In this document: piece by piece, positions 10,967 to 22,493 of the stretch
Numbering within the stretch: position 1 is the first letter of the stretch
Layout of the letters: the number at the start of each line of letters is the position of its first letter
NCBI GenBank assembly: GCA_014529385.2
Contig: CM043966.1
Span: 142,887,711 to 142,951,710 of the forward strand
Reading direction: 5' to 3'
DNA from: Adiantum capillus-veneris
Lineage: Eukaryota > Streptophyta > Polypodiopsida > Polypodiales > Pteridaceae
DNA: 64,000 bases
Notes under the pieces: model-generated
The model's database searches: none
What the model was told of the DNA's origin: nothing
The model's input: the letters and a program-made list of their open reading frames with translations, nothing else
Position numbers and translations under genes: made by a program

Positions 10967-12123
10967 AAGTCATTCATATGGCTCAACCGCCCTACTTCTA
11001 TTGTGATGATCCCATTATCTATGTATGCAAGCTAAATAAGCCTATATACGGTCCTAAGCAGTCTGCACAACAATGGTTCAAATGCTTGCATGCTTTTCTT
11101 ATCAAATGGGGATGGGTTCAATGCACTTCTGACCCAAATTTATCCTATCATACTCTCTTTCATGGATGGGCAATCATTGGTGTCTATTTCGATGATATTC
11201 CTATCATTGCTAGTGATGAGACATATGTCTCACATGTTGTGGAAATGTTCAAGGAAGAATTCCCAGTCCATGACAACGGCCCTATGACCTACTTCTTGGG
11301 CATAGAGGTCAACAGGGATCCAAATGGCAGATTCATCAATCTTTCACAGCGGAAATACATTGAAGACATATTGGGTGAGTATGGTCTTCTCTCTTCTAAT
11401 GCACAACTCTCTACTCCACTACTTGTCAAGCATAAACTATTCACATCTCTGCCACCATCTGATGATGATACTTATTCTATGTCAAACTTTCCCTATACTC
11501 GCTTAACCAGCCAGCAAAGGTATCTCATTTCATGCACAAGGCTTGAAATTAGCTTTACAGGCCATGTATTATCTTGCCATATGAAGGCACCTCACAAATG
11601 CCATGGTCTCGCTACCAAGAGATCACTGCGCTACTTACACCACACTCGCCATAATTCTCTCACCTATTATACTCAGCAACACTCATCACCACTGCAACTC
11701 AAAGGTTTTGTTGATGCCAACTGGGCAGGGAAAGACCCGAATATGCATAGCATCTCTAGGCATGTATTTCTTCTTATAGGTGGTGCTATTTCTTGGGAAA
11801 GCAAGCGCCAGACTTCACTTGATCTATCATCGGCCGAGGTAGAGTTTATAACAGCATCCCTCGCTGCTCGTGAAGCATTGTGGCTTCACCAACTCCTAGA
11901 AGAACTTCCAATTCCATGTTCCACTCCTCCAATCATTCTACATTGCGACAATCAATCAGCAATTGCAATGGCAAAGAGTCCTCAGCTTACCGAGCGCACA
12001 AAGCACATCAAGCTCGCGTGTCACTTTATCAAGGAACTAGTAGAAGACAACTTCATCCACCTAAAATACATCTCTACCACAGAGAATGTCGCCAATTTCC
12101 TTACCAAGGCAGTTCCTCCTTAA
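10967..12123 (+). pseudogene. Copia A: C-terminal RT and RNase H fragment
   Basis: A 381-codon frame covering the last two thirds of a Ty1/copia RT and the RNase H. Motifs are QPPYF, KLNKPIYGPKQSAQQWF, catalytic YFDD (GVYFDDIPI), FLGIEV, then RNase H with VDANWA, SSAEVEF, HCDNQSAI and the terminal NFLTKAVPP. There are no stops, but many family-conserved residues differ (for example RYLISCTRLEIS where YLVNTRPDIS is usual), suggesting relaxed selection. The 5' part is absent; the fragment starts at the G1 LTR, so G1 probably split this element and the rest lies beyond the left edge. Confidence 0.88.
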
Positions 12124-12284
12124 AAACATATTCTTTGCTCAGCAAGAGCCGGTTTGGAAGCTCCCTAGCCTCATCTTCAACAACATTCATTGTATTTCAA
12201 CATAGTTTTTATTTTTATTTTTTGTATTCGCATTTGAGGGGGGATCTCCTTACAAATGCTCTATGCTTTCTGTTATGTTTCGTT

Positions 12285-13029
12285 TTGAGGGGGGGATGTG
12301 AAAAGTGCATTGCACTTTACACCTAAGCTGGAGTTCAAACCTCAACATAGATACCTTATCCCTACAACAGCTATATTGCCTATCCAAGCCTATAAAAGGA
12401 ACTCTCCCTTTAATTGTTCCAGAGCAGTTGAGTGGAGTTCAAATTTGAATTTCTCCCTCTACTTGGTGTTAGCTCCCCCTTCCGTTCTCTCTCACACCTC
12501 TCTCCCTTTTCTAACTCCATCTCTCTGTCTACTCTCTCTTCCTCTCCTCTCTCACTCTATCTTGTACATAGTACTCGAGTTCACAGGCGAGGGGAACAAG
12601 GAGATCAGGGCAGCCGAAAGTAGTTCCGAGCAAGGGATTAAGGTGGCGAGTCCGACCCGGCTTTGGGGGGGGAAGCGTGTGAGCGCACGACACAGCAGGA
12701 GGACGAGAGTGAGAAGGAAAAGCAAGCAGTGGCGTCAACTGCAGCAGAGGTGTGGCCGCGCAAACCACAAGGTGGTCGAGCAACAGGGGAGTTGACAGGT
12801 GAGTTGTCAAGGGTGGACGACGACCCCAATGCCAGTTGGCAAGGAGGAGAGATTTGAAGGCCTGTAGGAGGAGGAGTGTTGCCAACCAGCTGACAAGTAG
12901 AGTAGCAAAGCAAGGCCATGGTGGGCTGGCTTGCAAGAGAGCGACGAGCAGTAGGCAGCGAGACGAGCATCATAAAGCAGAGTGGCAGATACTATTTGGA
13001 GCTGCTGACGAGATGCAAAGGGTGGTTTG

Positions 13030-13074
<45 letters not shown>

Positions 13075-13512
13075 CGACACCACAGGTTTGAAGATGGAGA
13101 CAAACATACCTTGGTGAAGTTTTTTTTGAATCGAGAGCTTATGTCGATAGAGAAGTTGGCTTTTAGAAGTTTTTAGCAGTTCTCACAGGATTCAAGAAAT
13201 ACTGAAACACTGTGAAGGTGAAGCTTATGCTCATGAAAGTATTTGGGAAGAGCAAGGGAAGGGAATTGAGGCCATAAATATTTGGTGTTCACACTTTCAC
13301 TCATGATCTTTGCAGAGTTTTGAGCATATGTTGCCTGTTGTAGTCAAGTTTCTTTTGTATTCGAATTTCACGTTCATTAAGTATACCAATTGAAGGTTTA
13401 TAAAGTATCCTTTGCACCATAATTTCTTGTGTTGTGCATCTCTCTCTCAGTTTCCCACAGTAAGCAACCCGCTGTTTATCCTGGTTCACTAACCGCGCAA
13501 TATTATCCCAAC
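12285..13512 (+). repeat. Copia A polypurine tract and 3' LTR
   Basis: The polypurine tract (tttgagggggggatg, about 12284-12298) directly precedes an LTR that starts TGTGAAAAGTGC at 12297. A similar tract occurs about 50 bp earlier (12232-12243). The LTR has a TATAAAAGG box at 12391-12399. An AAAGTGCA / TGCACTTT palindrome lies at its start and a (CT)n tract at about 13032-13072. The end at 13512 (cccaaca) is tentative because similar sequence repeats further right. Confidence 0.6.
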
Positions 13513-14081
13513 ATGTTTGGTGAACCCGACGCGAAGCGAGCCGGGGTGGGAAATTTTTGTAGAGAGGATGAGGATGTCGTCTCAAGTAGAAATAATGGAG
13601 CAGATGATTATAGTGTCGACGGCTTTAGCAGTGATGTTCACCGAGGAGCTGTCATGCCATTAGCTTTGACTACAGCAAAATAGTGAAAGTCAAGAGAACT
13701 TAAAGAAAAGAAAAAGGGAGGTACTTTATGATATGTTTTTCAGAAGTTCTTTTGAGTTCAAAGAAGACCGAAGCAAGTGACGGCAAAGTTATTTCTCTTG
13801 AAGGTGGTCGGGAAGAGCAAGGGAAGGGAACTGAAGCAAGTAAGGCTTTGGTGTTTGTGCTTTCGCTTAAGATCTCGACAGTTTTAAGAGCATGATGAGG
13901 CTATTGTAACGGTCAAGTCTTTGTAATTTAGCTTTTGAGTTCAATAAGTATTTCAGTTTAAGGTTTCCATAGTGTCTTTTGCACCATATACTCTTATGTT
14001 GTGCATCTCTCTCTCACCAGTTCCCAAAGTAGGCAGCCCAGTGCTGACCCGGATCACTAACAGCACATAAAATCCCTCGAC
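13215..14081 (+). repeat. Two diverged copies of an approximately 290-bp unit
   Basis: 13215-13512 and 13790-14081 share a recognisable series of blocks in the same order: gggaagagcaagggaaggga, ttttgcaccata, ttgtgcatctctctctca, gttccca/tttccca, gtaagcaaccc/gtaggcagccc. They look like two old copies of an LTR end, or a tandem duplication of it. No gene is visible here. Confidence 0.6.
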
Positions 14082-14269
14082 AGCATTTCCAGCCTCCTCT
14101 CCATCAACATTTTCAACCTTCATGACCATCGTTTTTAGCCCAATGATCAACATTTTCAGCCAAGATAGCTAGCATTTTGAGCTTTGAAGCGCCAACAGAC
14201 TTCAATCCTTGTGTCGTCATGGTTGCAGACCTTATCCATCGACATCGGTTGCAGATTTTGGCATCCAAC

Positions 14270-14640
14270 CATAGCATCGTCATCGTTTTCATTGTCCCTG
14301 TCATCGACATAGTATACCGGCACCTAATACCCCTTGCGCCTTGGCTTGGCATAAGGATCCATATGACCCATTAGAACCTCGTCGTCGTTGTTGAAGTAGA
14401 CCCATCAGTACCTTGTCGTCGTCGTCATCGTCGTCAACATAGAACCATCAGTACCTAGTCATCGACATCATTGTCATTGACATATACCCATCATTATCAT
14501 CATTGACATAGACCCATCGGTATCTCGCCGTCATCGTCATCCTTGTCGACATAGACCCATCAATACCTCATCCTTGTCGTCAACATAGAGCCTCTCAGTG
14601 CTTCAGTACCTTCAATATTCGCAATACCACAAGTACCCAA
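14270..14640 (+). repeat. Degenerate minisatellite
   Basis: Irregular tandem units built on acatagacccatcagtacc followed by tcgtcgtcatc runs, roughly 40-60 bp per unit. There are at least five recognisable copies. No coding function is apparent. Confidence 0.7.
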
Positions 14641-14795
14641 TATCACCCATCAGTAGCATCAATACCCATTAGCATGAGGATCTCAAAATCTAGCATCCTT
14701 AATTGAACATTGTGCAAAAATAAAGTAAGTACTTGCACAAACAAGAGAGCAAGGGATCCCTTGAGGGTTTGGGACCCGGCATGTAGTGTCCTTTG

Positions 14796-14796
<1 letters not shown>

Positions 14797-14857
<61 letters not shown>
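14797..14857 (+). repeat. (CT)n microsatellite
   Basis: An uninterrupted CT run of roughly 30 units directly upstream of the repeated hairpin region. Confidence 0.95.
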
Positions 14858-14861
<4 letters not shown>

Positions 14862-14880
14862 CAGTTTAGTTCAATTCTCA

Positions 14881-15071
14881 TTGTATGAAATGCAATTAAG
14901 TGGATCACGACGTGCCAGTTGTGTTCTGGACGTTTGTTTACATACTCCGCGCACCGTGATCCCCTTTTGAAATTGTACAAACTTAAAAAAAAAACAATTC
15001 TTTGATGTTTTGGTAGCTACTCTATTGTATGAAAGCCCTTTAAGTGGATCACGACGAGCCGTGATCCACTT
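14881..15071. promoter_or_regulatory. Duplicated sequence with hairpins upstream of gene X
   Basis: The block ttgtatgaaa..taagtggatcacgacg occurs at 14881-14911 and again at 15025-15055. In the second copy aagtggatcacg (15042-15053) is followed after 6 bases by its exact complement cgtgatccactt (15060-15071). The first copy has the same left arm (14898-14909) and a one-mismatch right arm at 14955-14966. Position 170-350 bp before the gene X start would suit a promoter element or the end of an old transposon. Confidence 0.5.
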
Positions 15072-16478
15072 GTATGGCTTGTGCTCTTCACAACTCTAAA
15101 GCAATTTTGCATTCTATCCATACTAATCATCTTATGTTATTGTCTATATGATTAGTTGGGAATAACTGTGAGATACTTATATGATCATTTGGTGCTATTC
15201 TTTTTATTTATGTTTGATGAAACTTATTTTTGTGAGTATGAAATAAATGGCAGGATTAAGATCACATAGGAGGAAGAGGCAGAAAATAGATCCCAAGCCC
15301 ATGGTTGTCCAAGCAAATGTTTCGAGAAGACTGCTGGATCTGTTTAAAACATCAATGAAGAGGAATGTAGACTTCACAAAACCCATTGGTATATCTGCTG
15401 TAGAGTCTGCCATGAGTTTGGAGGAGCTCGATATTGATCCATCTGGCGAAATGGAGTCCCCTCCAAAATTTACAATACCAAACTTACTTAAGAGAGAAGT
15501 GGATTTCTCAGCACCTACTTTGCAGAGTGCCCAATGTGTTGCAACAATCCAAAAGAAAAAAGAAGCAGTTATTTATGAAGACCCTACAGTGATTGATGAA
15601 AGGCTTTTAGATTTTGCAGTTTCGTTTGGGGCTGGTGATAAGTTTGATTTAATCTCATGCATTTTTAATTCTCCATTTAATCTTGATGTGTTTATAGTAG
15701 CTGAACAGAGTGAACACTTGAAGCTGTAAAGAGAAACGTTTGAGCTTCACACTCAAGAGGGCAGGGTTAATGTTGGTGAAATGGTGGTAGTCCATTTAAA
15801 AGACTGTGATCCTAAAAGAGTCTTACAAGAATATAACCAGCTGCCTCTTATGTACAGGGCCCATTGGTGCAGCTTACATGAACAGGAGTGCAAGCTGATT
15901 CAAGAATCCTTTGGAGCTCTAATATTTTTAAATGGATTATTTACAAGTCTTATGAAAGATCCTAAGGAGGTCGTGGAGGAACACGATTTACCAACAAATG
16001 AAAAAGAGGAAAATAATGAGAAATATATTGAAGTGACAGAGATAGAGGAGTCCATTGATCTTGAAGAAGAAGAAAAAGAGGTGAAACGAAGAAATCTTCT
16101 CTCAGTGAAAACCTTAAATATCATGCTACCTCTAGATGTGTCAGATTTCAATGAGCGGCTGGCCACTATCTCCAAGTATCAGGAGGAGAGGAATGGATTT
16201 GTTTCATATGGTAGTAGTGATGACAAGGAAATGGAGATCTTCAGTAACCCATTGGACTGCCTCAAACTCTACTTTGAAAAGGCAAAAAAGTATAAAGAAA
16301 GGCTTCCTAATGAAGCCATATTTCAAACTATTTGAAATAATCTTAAGCCTTCAACTAGTACACAGAATATGGAGGATTGGTTTAAGCGACCAACCAACCG
16401 GATCAGTCAACCTATGGAAGGATGAGATTTTTTTTCAAAATGAGAGTTTCATGGTATAAAATCCTCCTCCCCCCCCCC

Positions 16479-16481
<3 letters not shown>

Positions 16482-16573
<92 letters not shown>
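16482..16573 (+). repeat. Compound (CT)n(CA)n microsatellite in a gene X intron
   Basis: About 19 CT units followed by about 27 CA units, ending just before the intron acceptor tttacag at 16582-16588. It would serve as an extended polypyrimidine tract. Confidence 0.9.
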
Positions 16574-16575
<2 letters not shown>

Positions 16576-16902
16576 CTTTTGTTTACAGTCATGGATTGCT
16601 AAAAAGGAAGACTTTCTTCGTCTTCGAAGAAGATAGTTTCGTGGTAGGGATGAAACTCTAGGACAATATCTTCCTAGTTTATGTGAGGCACCCATCCTAA
16701 TCTTCCACAACGGAATGTCACAAGAGGGGAATACTGCAACCTATGCTTTCAAGACATTATCTCGCTTCTTAGGTGGTCCAATGCTGCCACAAAATGCTGA
16801 CAAAGTTATCCTCGTCGACAAGGTTTTTGGGAGAGAATGTTTTGATTACTCGCCAGGATATACTGGGGGCCCTGCAGCATATTACTACACATACACAACA
16901 AT

Positions 16903-17388
16903 TGTTATAGAATTGACATTTTACTATTTATTGCAGCTGACAGGTGGAAAAGACTAGACCCAGCTTGGCCTATGCAAATGTATTTGTATATCATGTATAT
17001 TTTATTATTCAAGTGCTCTTTTATGAGCTTTGGCCATTTATGACCGGCCGGCCAGTTTGTACTCACTTTGACCATTCAAGAATCTATAAATTAAATACGT
17101 GCAAGAGGGAAATGGTCACTCTTGCACGGGGGGAGATTGTACCTTGTGTCTGCGTTGCTCTTCTCTCCTCTCCTCTCTCCCCTCTCGATGTGCTGGCGTA
17201 GCACTCCACTCTAGGAGGTGCGCCTGCACGTGCTCTCTCAATCTCTCTCGCTCTCTGTCTCTCTCTGTTCGTATTGTGCTCAATTATGGATTTGTGCGAG
17301 TTGACAGGTACGTAGATTTATTCGTTTATGTCTTGCTATGCGCTATTTTGAGTATTTTGCAGGGCGCTCTACGCTTCCAGCTGTAGCA
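16903..17388 (+). repeat. Copia B 5' LTR
   Basis: Starts TGTTATAG and ends GTAGCA. It has a TATAAA box at 17085-17090, a GGCCGGCC palindrome near 17045, and CT-rich sequence downstream of the box. Confidence 0.95.
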
Positions 17389-17389
17389 G

Positions 17390-17401
17390 TGGTATCAGAG
17401 C
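17390..17401 (+). other. Copia B primer binding site, initiator tRNA-Met type
   Basis: TGGTATCAGAGC, the standard copia primer site, one base after the LTR. Confidence 0.95.
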
Positions 17402-18508
17402 TTTGGCTACATTCTTGGGGTTGCAACAATCATAACTATCAAGATTATCATGATCAAAGATAAGCCTTGTCTCTGTTAACCTTTTTTCTTTTTTTTAACG
17501 TATTTTAAGACTTTGCATAAATTATTATCAATCCCATAAGATTTCCGTCGTGTTTGAATTGTGTAGAACTTGTAAATTCTATAGTCAAACATATAACAGA
17601 TTATATAGAGCTTACTCTGTGTACAAGGATAGCAGAGAAGAGAGAAACTTACGTAATCTACGTGACTTAGAATAATCTCAAATATGGGCTTGACTAAAAT
17701 CTTAGGAATAACAAGGGCAGTTTTATGAAAGAGATGAAGCTCGAGTTTCAGAAGAAGAAGAAGAGTGTGCTCCTCATAGGAAGCACCCCTCTGGAGATAA
17801 GGAAAGGGGTAAGCAGCTTAGGTTCAAAAAAATGATTTTGATTCACTTATATATGACATACGGCTTTCAAGATTGAAGAAGATGAGGGAATATTAGACAA
17901 GAAGAGGTAGCACTCAAAGAGAATGAGAGTAGCTTATTATATTTTTCGTCAGCAAGGTTCAACAGGGCACGTTGTCAATAGTGACCACCACCATGTTACC
18001 CTACAGCATGATAGTACCACAACGTCGTTGGTCCGAGGATAGCAACTCCACAGAAACAAGCCCAAGCAGGGAGCAACTAACATGGTAACTGCAAATTTGG
18101 AGGGCTGACCTTGTGGCTGCAGCATCGATAACGGCTAGGAGCACAGACCAGGACTAGTGCCACCAAAAGCAGAGGTGCTCGATAAAACTCTTACAACAAG
18201 TGAAGATCACCAAAATAATGGTGGCGGCAGCACGAAAAGAAATGGCTACGAAGACCATGCACCAACCTAGCACCACCTGGTCCTGACCTCTGCTTTTGCA
18301 CGTGTAGCTCGTGTAACTTGCACTAACTCTGCCCCATCCTCCTCACATTCCCGTTTGCATGGCTACTGCCAACTGATGGAGCCTCCCTTTTGCATGCAGC
18401 TAGTCGCCAACTTTTCTCTCTCTCCCGCCCTCTCAATCAGCTGCTGCCCATGAGTTTTCTTTATATCTCCCCCTTAGTTGGATACAGTACACTTGTGGCC
18501 AGCGTCAT

Positions 18509-18539
<31 letters not shown>

Positions 18540-19020
18540 CAGCTGCCATCCAAAACTAACTCTCTCTCTTTATTTTTCCCCACCCTCGGCGGCTGTGGAC
18601 TGCCAACCCACAAGTACACACAAGGCGCAGCCTCATCTGCAGTCCGAGTAATTGTTGTCCTCTCGCAGTTGCACACACACACCCACTCTTAAGTTTGTCA
18701 GCCATGCGGACTTGCTCTTTGTAGTGGCCAAACTGGTGCCACCTAACTCTCTCTTTTTGTCTTCAGTTGTCCCCCCACGCTCTCAGACCTACAGCCTTTC
18801 CTATCTCTTTTGAGCACCCATGCAACATTTGATTGGAGACCTTCTCTCCTCCTCGTCCCCAGATTGGAGCGCACAGAATGCATCTATAGCGGGCATGTAG
18901 CACTCGCCTGCCTGCATTCACATGATGCCGTGGTACCACTGCTCATTGCTTCTTATGTAATAAGCTGCAATATTGGTGCAACTCCATGGGATCCATTGCA
19001 CATCCATGCTCCCTCGCTCA
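17402..19020 (+). other. Copia B leader region without a recognisable gene
   Basis: 1.6 kb with only short frames. It contains a CT-rich tract near 18510-18540. Part of it could belong to the captured host gene (5' flank or UTR), because the fragment at 19030 follows directly, but I cannot show this. Confidence 0.5.
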
Positions 19021-19029
19021 CTCGACATA

Positions 19030-19490
19030 GTTATTATGAACGAACGGATTCCCGGCAAGCAGTTTCTGTGGAGGAGGCTCTATGGAGAGCACAAGCCATG
19101 TCTGATGCTGATGTTGATCTTTGCGGATGCATTGTGTCCCAAATATGAGCTGCACGATTTTTGTAAGATTGTATATGGTACAACCAAAATGGCAACCACA
19201 CTGTAGGGAGGTGGGAGAACCCCATTCTGCCTCATATAGAATTGGAGGAGTTGGGATTCACAATTGTGGCTTACCCATAATCTCTTATGGCAATGCAGGA
19301 TGCTTTATGTGTTCTAAAGAGTGGTCGCATGCCACCTCCAACAAACCTCCCTTCTTTTGAGGATATCCAAAAGGTTGTGGGTTTTGAGAGGTATTCTGAG
19401 GAGCGGAGCAGCTACTCAACTTCTTCACGTCCAGAATTTGATATACAGCAAGAGATGCAATTCCAAACAATTGATGCTGACCATGGAAAT
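19030..19490 (+). pseudogene. Captured fragment of a PEP mutase / isocitrate-lyase-superfamily gene
   Basis: Reading across frames, the sequence follows the C-terminal half of plant carboxyvinyl-carboxyphosphonate phosphorylmutase-like proteins: TDSRQAVSVEEALWRAQAM, FADALCPKYELHDFCKI, a GGRTP-type block, ELEELGFTIVAYP, then MAMQDALCVLKSGRMPPPT and LPSFEDIQKVVGFERY. The assignment is from remembered family sequence. There are frameshifts and a stop after VAYP, and a short stretch before MAMQDAL is missing relative to the family, so it cannot make an enzyme. It lies between the copia leader and gag, which marks it as a transduplicated host gene piece. Confidence 0.75.
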
Positions 19491-20240
19491 TATCCTCGAA
19501 AAACAAAACCTTCTTGACCTGGTGAATGGCACCTCTGTGTGTCCAGCGCAGGTACATCCTCCCACAGTAGCCAATACTCAGGCCATTGCTGATTGGAAAA
19601 AGGAAGACCTTAATGCGAGGCTTGAACTCCTCCTTCATATGGAGGACACCCAGAAACAAACGGTGAGAACATTGACCACCGCACGCGAAATCTGGACAAG
19701 ACTCATGGAAACCTATGAGCATAAAGATGTTGCAAGTCCGATTATCACCTGAAAAACCTTGTCAACATGACTATGTCTAATGATCAAGACACTCCCAAAT
19801 TTGTCGAGTCTTGGTGACTCCTACTGGATGAGACAATTCTCTCCGGTGTCGACTTGACCGCTAGTGTGCAAGCAATGTTATTACTTGCTGCTTTACCATC
19901 TTCCTGGCAGCTGTATCACTACAAGAACAGCGGCACAACTCACAATTCCTATGCTCATACCAGCTATTCTTCAAGAAAGTATTCTCCGCAAGTCAGTATC
20001 TCCATCAGGTGGTGGTTCTTCCATTGCTATGTTTGTTCGACCTTCGCGAAAACCCTATCAAACCTGACGACAATCTACATCATCACAATCGTATCAGAAA
20101 TCATCACGATTAAAGTCCAGATCTAAATATCCTTCTACATCTGGCTTCCGTCTCGTCAAACCACATTCCAAAATTTGTGGAAAAAGTGGTCATTTAACTA
20201 CTGATTGCTGACATAAAAATAAAAGGAGAACATCTGGCAA
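19440..20240 (+). pseudogene. gag: Copia B gag remnant
   Basis: The copia gag begins inside the frame at 19321-19752 with MEIILEKQNLLDLVNG and continues DWKKEDLNARLELLLHMEDTQ. It is then broken by stops and shifts (LLLAALPSSWQ near 19880). A degenerate knuckle CGKSGHLTTDC (about 20174-20206) lacks the first Cys, and a TGA follows it where Trp is usual. Confidence 0.8.
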
Positions 20241-20370
20241 TCAGGCTCATTATGCCTCAGATTTAGGCTCCTCTTCCTCCTCACGAAGCCACTCAGAGTG
20301 TCACACTCCTGGCTCAGGAATTCAATCAGATGGTAGTGCTCACATAGCATTTATGGCTCTTCACGAACCT

Positions 20371-20680
20371 GAAATTAACTCAGACACCACCTGGATCCTC
20401 GATACTGGAGCTACATGTCATTGTAACTGGCTTCACAACTATGAGCCACTCATCACCAATTTTTAAATTCGCTTTGGCAACAATAATGTTCAATATGCAG
20501 AAGGCACTGGTACAGCCAACATAGAGCTCTCCAATGGAAATGTCGTTGTTGTCGACCATGTGCTATATGTCCCAAATTTAGCAAAAAACCTAATCTCTTT
20601 GAGTCGCCTCACTAGCGGTGGCACGGCCATAGAGTTTCTTCATGACTACTGCCTCGTAAAGCATATCCTTCCAACCGGCC
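20371..20680 (+). pseudogene. Copia B aspartic protease remnant
   Basis: TTWILDTGATCHCNW keeps the catalytic DTGA triad. A TAA interrupts the frame at about 20464, and the domain continues to MLYVPNLAKNLISLSRL (20560 onward), the conserved end of the copia protease. Confidence 0.82.
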
Positions 20681-20686
20681 GTACCT

Positions 20687-21400
20687 ATGTTGTCGCTTGC
20701 CCCAAAATCGGTCGGCTATATCTCCTTGGTCATTCACCGATTTTGGAAGAAGTGCGTTCAGCCATCACAGACGATACTACATCTTATACCACTTCACTAT
20801 CGCTCTGGGCATCTCAATGTACCTACAATGCAACATATGGTGCGAACAAAATTAGTTCAAAATCTGCTCTTTGACCCAAAAGGCGCCATTTCTCTGTGTG
20901 AAGGATGCATTTTTGGAAAAACTCTCGCATCAAAAGTTTCCTAGACGGGCTGAACGTACATCGCAGCCGCTAGAATTGGTCCATATTGACTTGTGCGGTC
21001 CAATCCAAAAGTCGCTGACATCTAATACCTACTTCATCACCTTTATTGATGACTATACGCGTTTTTCTACCATAAACGTTTTGAAAGATAAAACTAAAGA
21101 AACCATTAATGATGCCTTTAAGGCATACCACACCTTAGTAGAGTCACAATTAGAACTCATACTAAAAACATTACAATCTGACAATGGATCTGAGTTCACT
21201 AATCATCTCTTTAAGGGCTATTGTACTGCTCATGGGATACTTCAAAGGTTTACTGTGCCATCTACATCTCAGCAGAATGGTCAGGCTAAGTGGAAAAAAA
21301 ATAGAACCCTGCTGGATTCAGCTCGCGCTATGCTTCATGTTGCTAGCTTGCCCCCCCCCCCCCCCCCCCCAAGTTTTTGGCAAGAAGCTGTTACTACTAC
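20687..21400 (+). pseudogene. Copia B integrase remnant
   Basis: The HHCC finger is at about 20780-20930 (SGHLN, CEGCIFGK). The core follows in the frame from 20871, with LVHIDLCGPI and LQSDNGSEF. At the third catalytic position the usual AERKNR reads AKWKKNR, so the Glu is lost. A run of 20 C at 21351-21370 and a short duplicated block (aaagacattgataactttt, near 21401 and 21467) follow, after which all copia homology ends. RT and RNase H are absent. Confidence 0.85.
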
Positions 21401-21878
21401 ATGTAAAGACATTGATAACTTTTTCCCAACACCTATGGGAGAAGGCTCTAAAGACATATGTCGGTTTAAAGACATTGATAACTTTTTATCTTGTTTACTT
21501 TCTTTTCAAATTCCAATTGTCAAGTCATTGTGCCAGCAATGTACATCTTAAAAGTATAATCACACACTAATATTAAATTGAATTCTAGATAGACTGGATA
21601 TTTTTTTCTTTCATTGCAAAATACTAACACAAAATTACCAGTTGCAGCACTCGTACCTCTCCCCATATGCCACTAATGGTATAAATCCAGGATACCCTCA
21701 TGGAAATTTTATAGAGATGCTTTGTCAATAAGCTATGTAGCTACTCCGGTGAGCTAAGGTGCTTTAGGATACTGCACAACAATTCGTAAGTGCTTTGATA
21801 TACTGCATTGTGATGTCAACAACATAGTAAATATTTTTTTTCCTTTATGTCTTGCCTAGTCCATTAGTCACAGACACA

Positions 21879-22036
21879 CAGATTCGCCGATTTAGGGAGT
21901 GTGTAGATACTCATCTTGGTGCAGATTCGCCGATTTAGGTAGCACATTGATAAATTGTAGATTCGTGATTTTTAAACTTATACCAAATGCAGATTCTCCG
22001 ATTTAGGCAGCATTAGTGCAGATTCGCCGATTTAGG
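21879..22036 (+). repeat. Four-fold 18-bp motif in the copia B 3' region
   Basis: CAGATTCGCCGATTTAGG or a one-base variant occurs at about 21879, 21921, 21989 and 22018, with a weaker fifth copy near 21958. Shortly after lies a hairpin with acaaaatcat (22063-22072) pairing atgattttgt (22104-22113) and an inner cagtgg/ccactg stem. Confidence 0.85.
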
Positions 22037-22493
22037 TGTCGCCAGTTGAGGCAACACCAATCACAAAATCATGCTGCAGTGGCTGGCCACCACTGTAACT
22101 GGTATGATTTTGTTACCCTGGTACATAATAAACAGTGATTTGGATTTGGACTTATATTGTGGAATTGGAATTGGATTGGGATTTGGTATCTGGTGATTAT
22201 TATGGCAGTGTTTCTGTGACGAAACTTGACATTATGATATTAATGATGAGTGTGACCAATGATATCCTGATTCACCAGGGTATGACATATACTGCTTATT
22301 CTAGTGGTATGGGACACTAGAATAGGTAGTATGTGGATGACGGCAGGCATAAGCTAATGTTGTTTAGTTTTGTAAATTTTTCTTTTATTATGTGATGTTT
22401 TTGACACAACATACTAATCACTGTTTTTGACAAGTATTGTTTGCAGATTTTTATCTTCGCAACTGACGACAATTGCTTTCCAACGGAGAGGTA

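Noticed and set aside
14270-14640. A CRISPR-like or regularly spaced repeat array.
   Set aside because: The units vary in length and sequence and have no conserved repeat with unique spacers; it is a degenerate minisatellite in a eukaryotic genome.
16435-16710. Long frames with poly-Ser-Leu or Cys-Val repeats over microsatellites (also at 28295, 30526, 54213, 61668 and elsewhere).
   Set aside because: They are translations of CT, GA, CA or TG repeats and have no supporting motif.
18390-18692. A 100-codon frame in the copia B leader as a possible gene.
   Set aside because: It is built largely on CT and CA runs and shows no domain; it may be UTR-like sequence.
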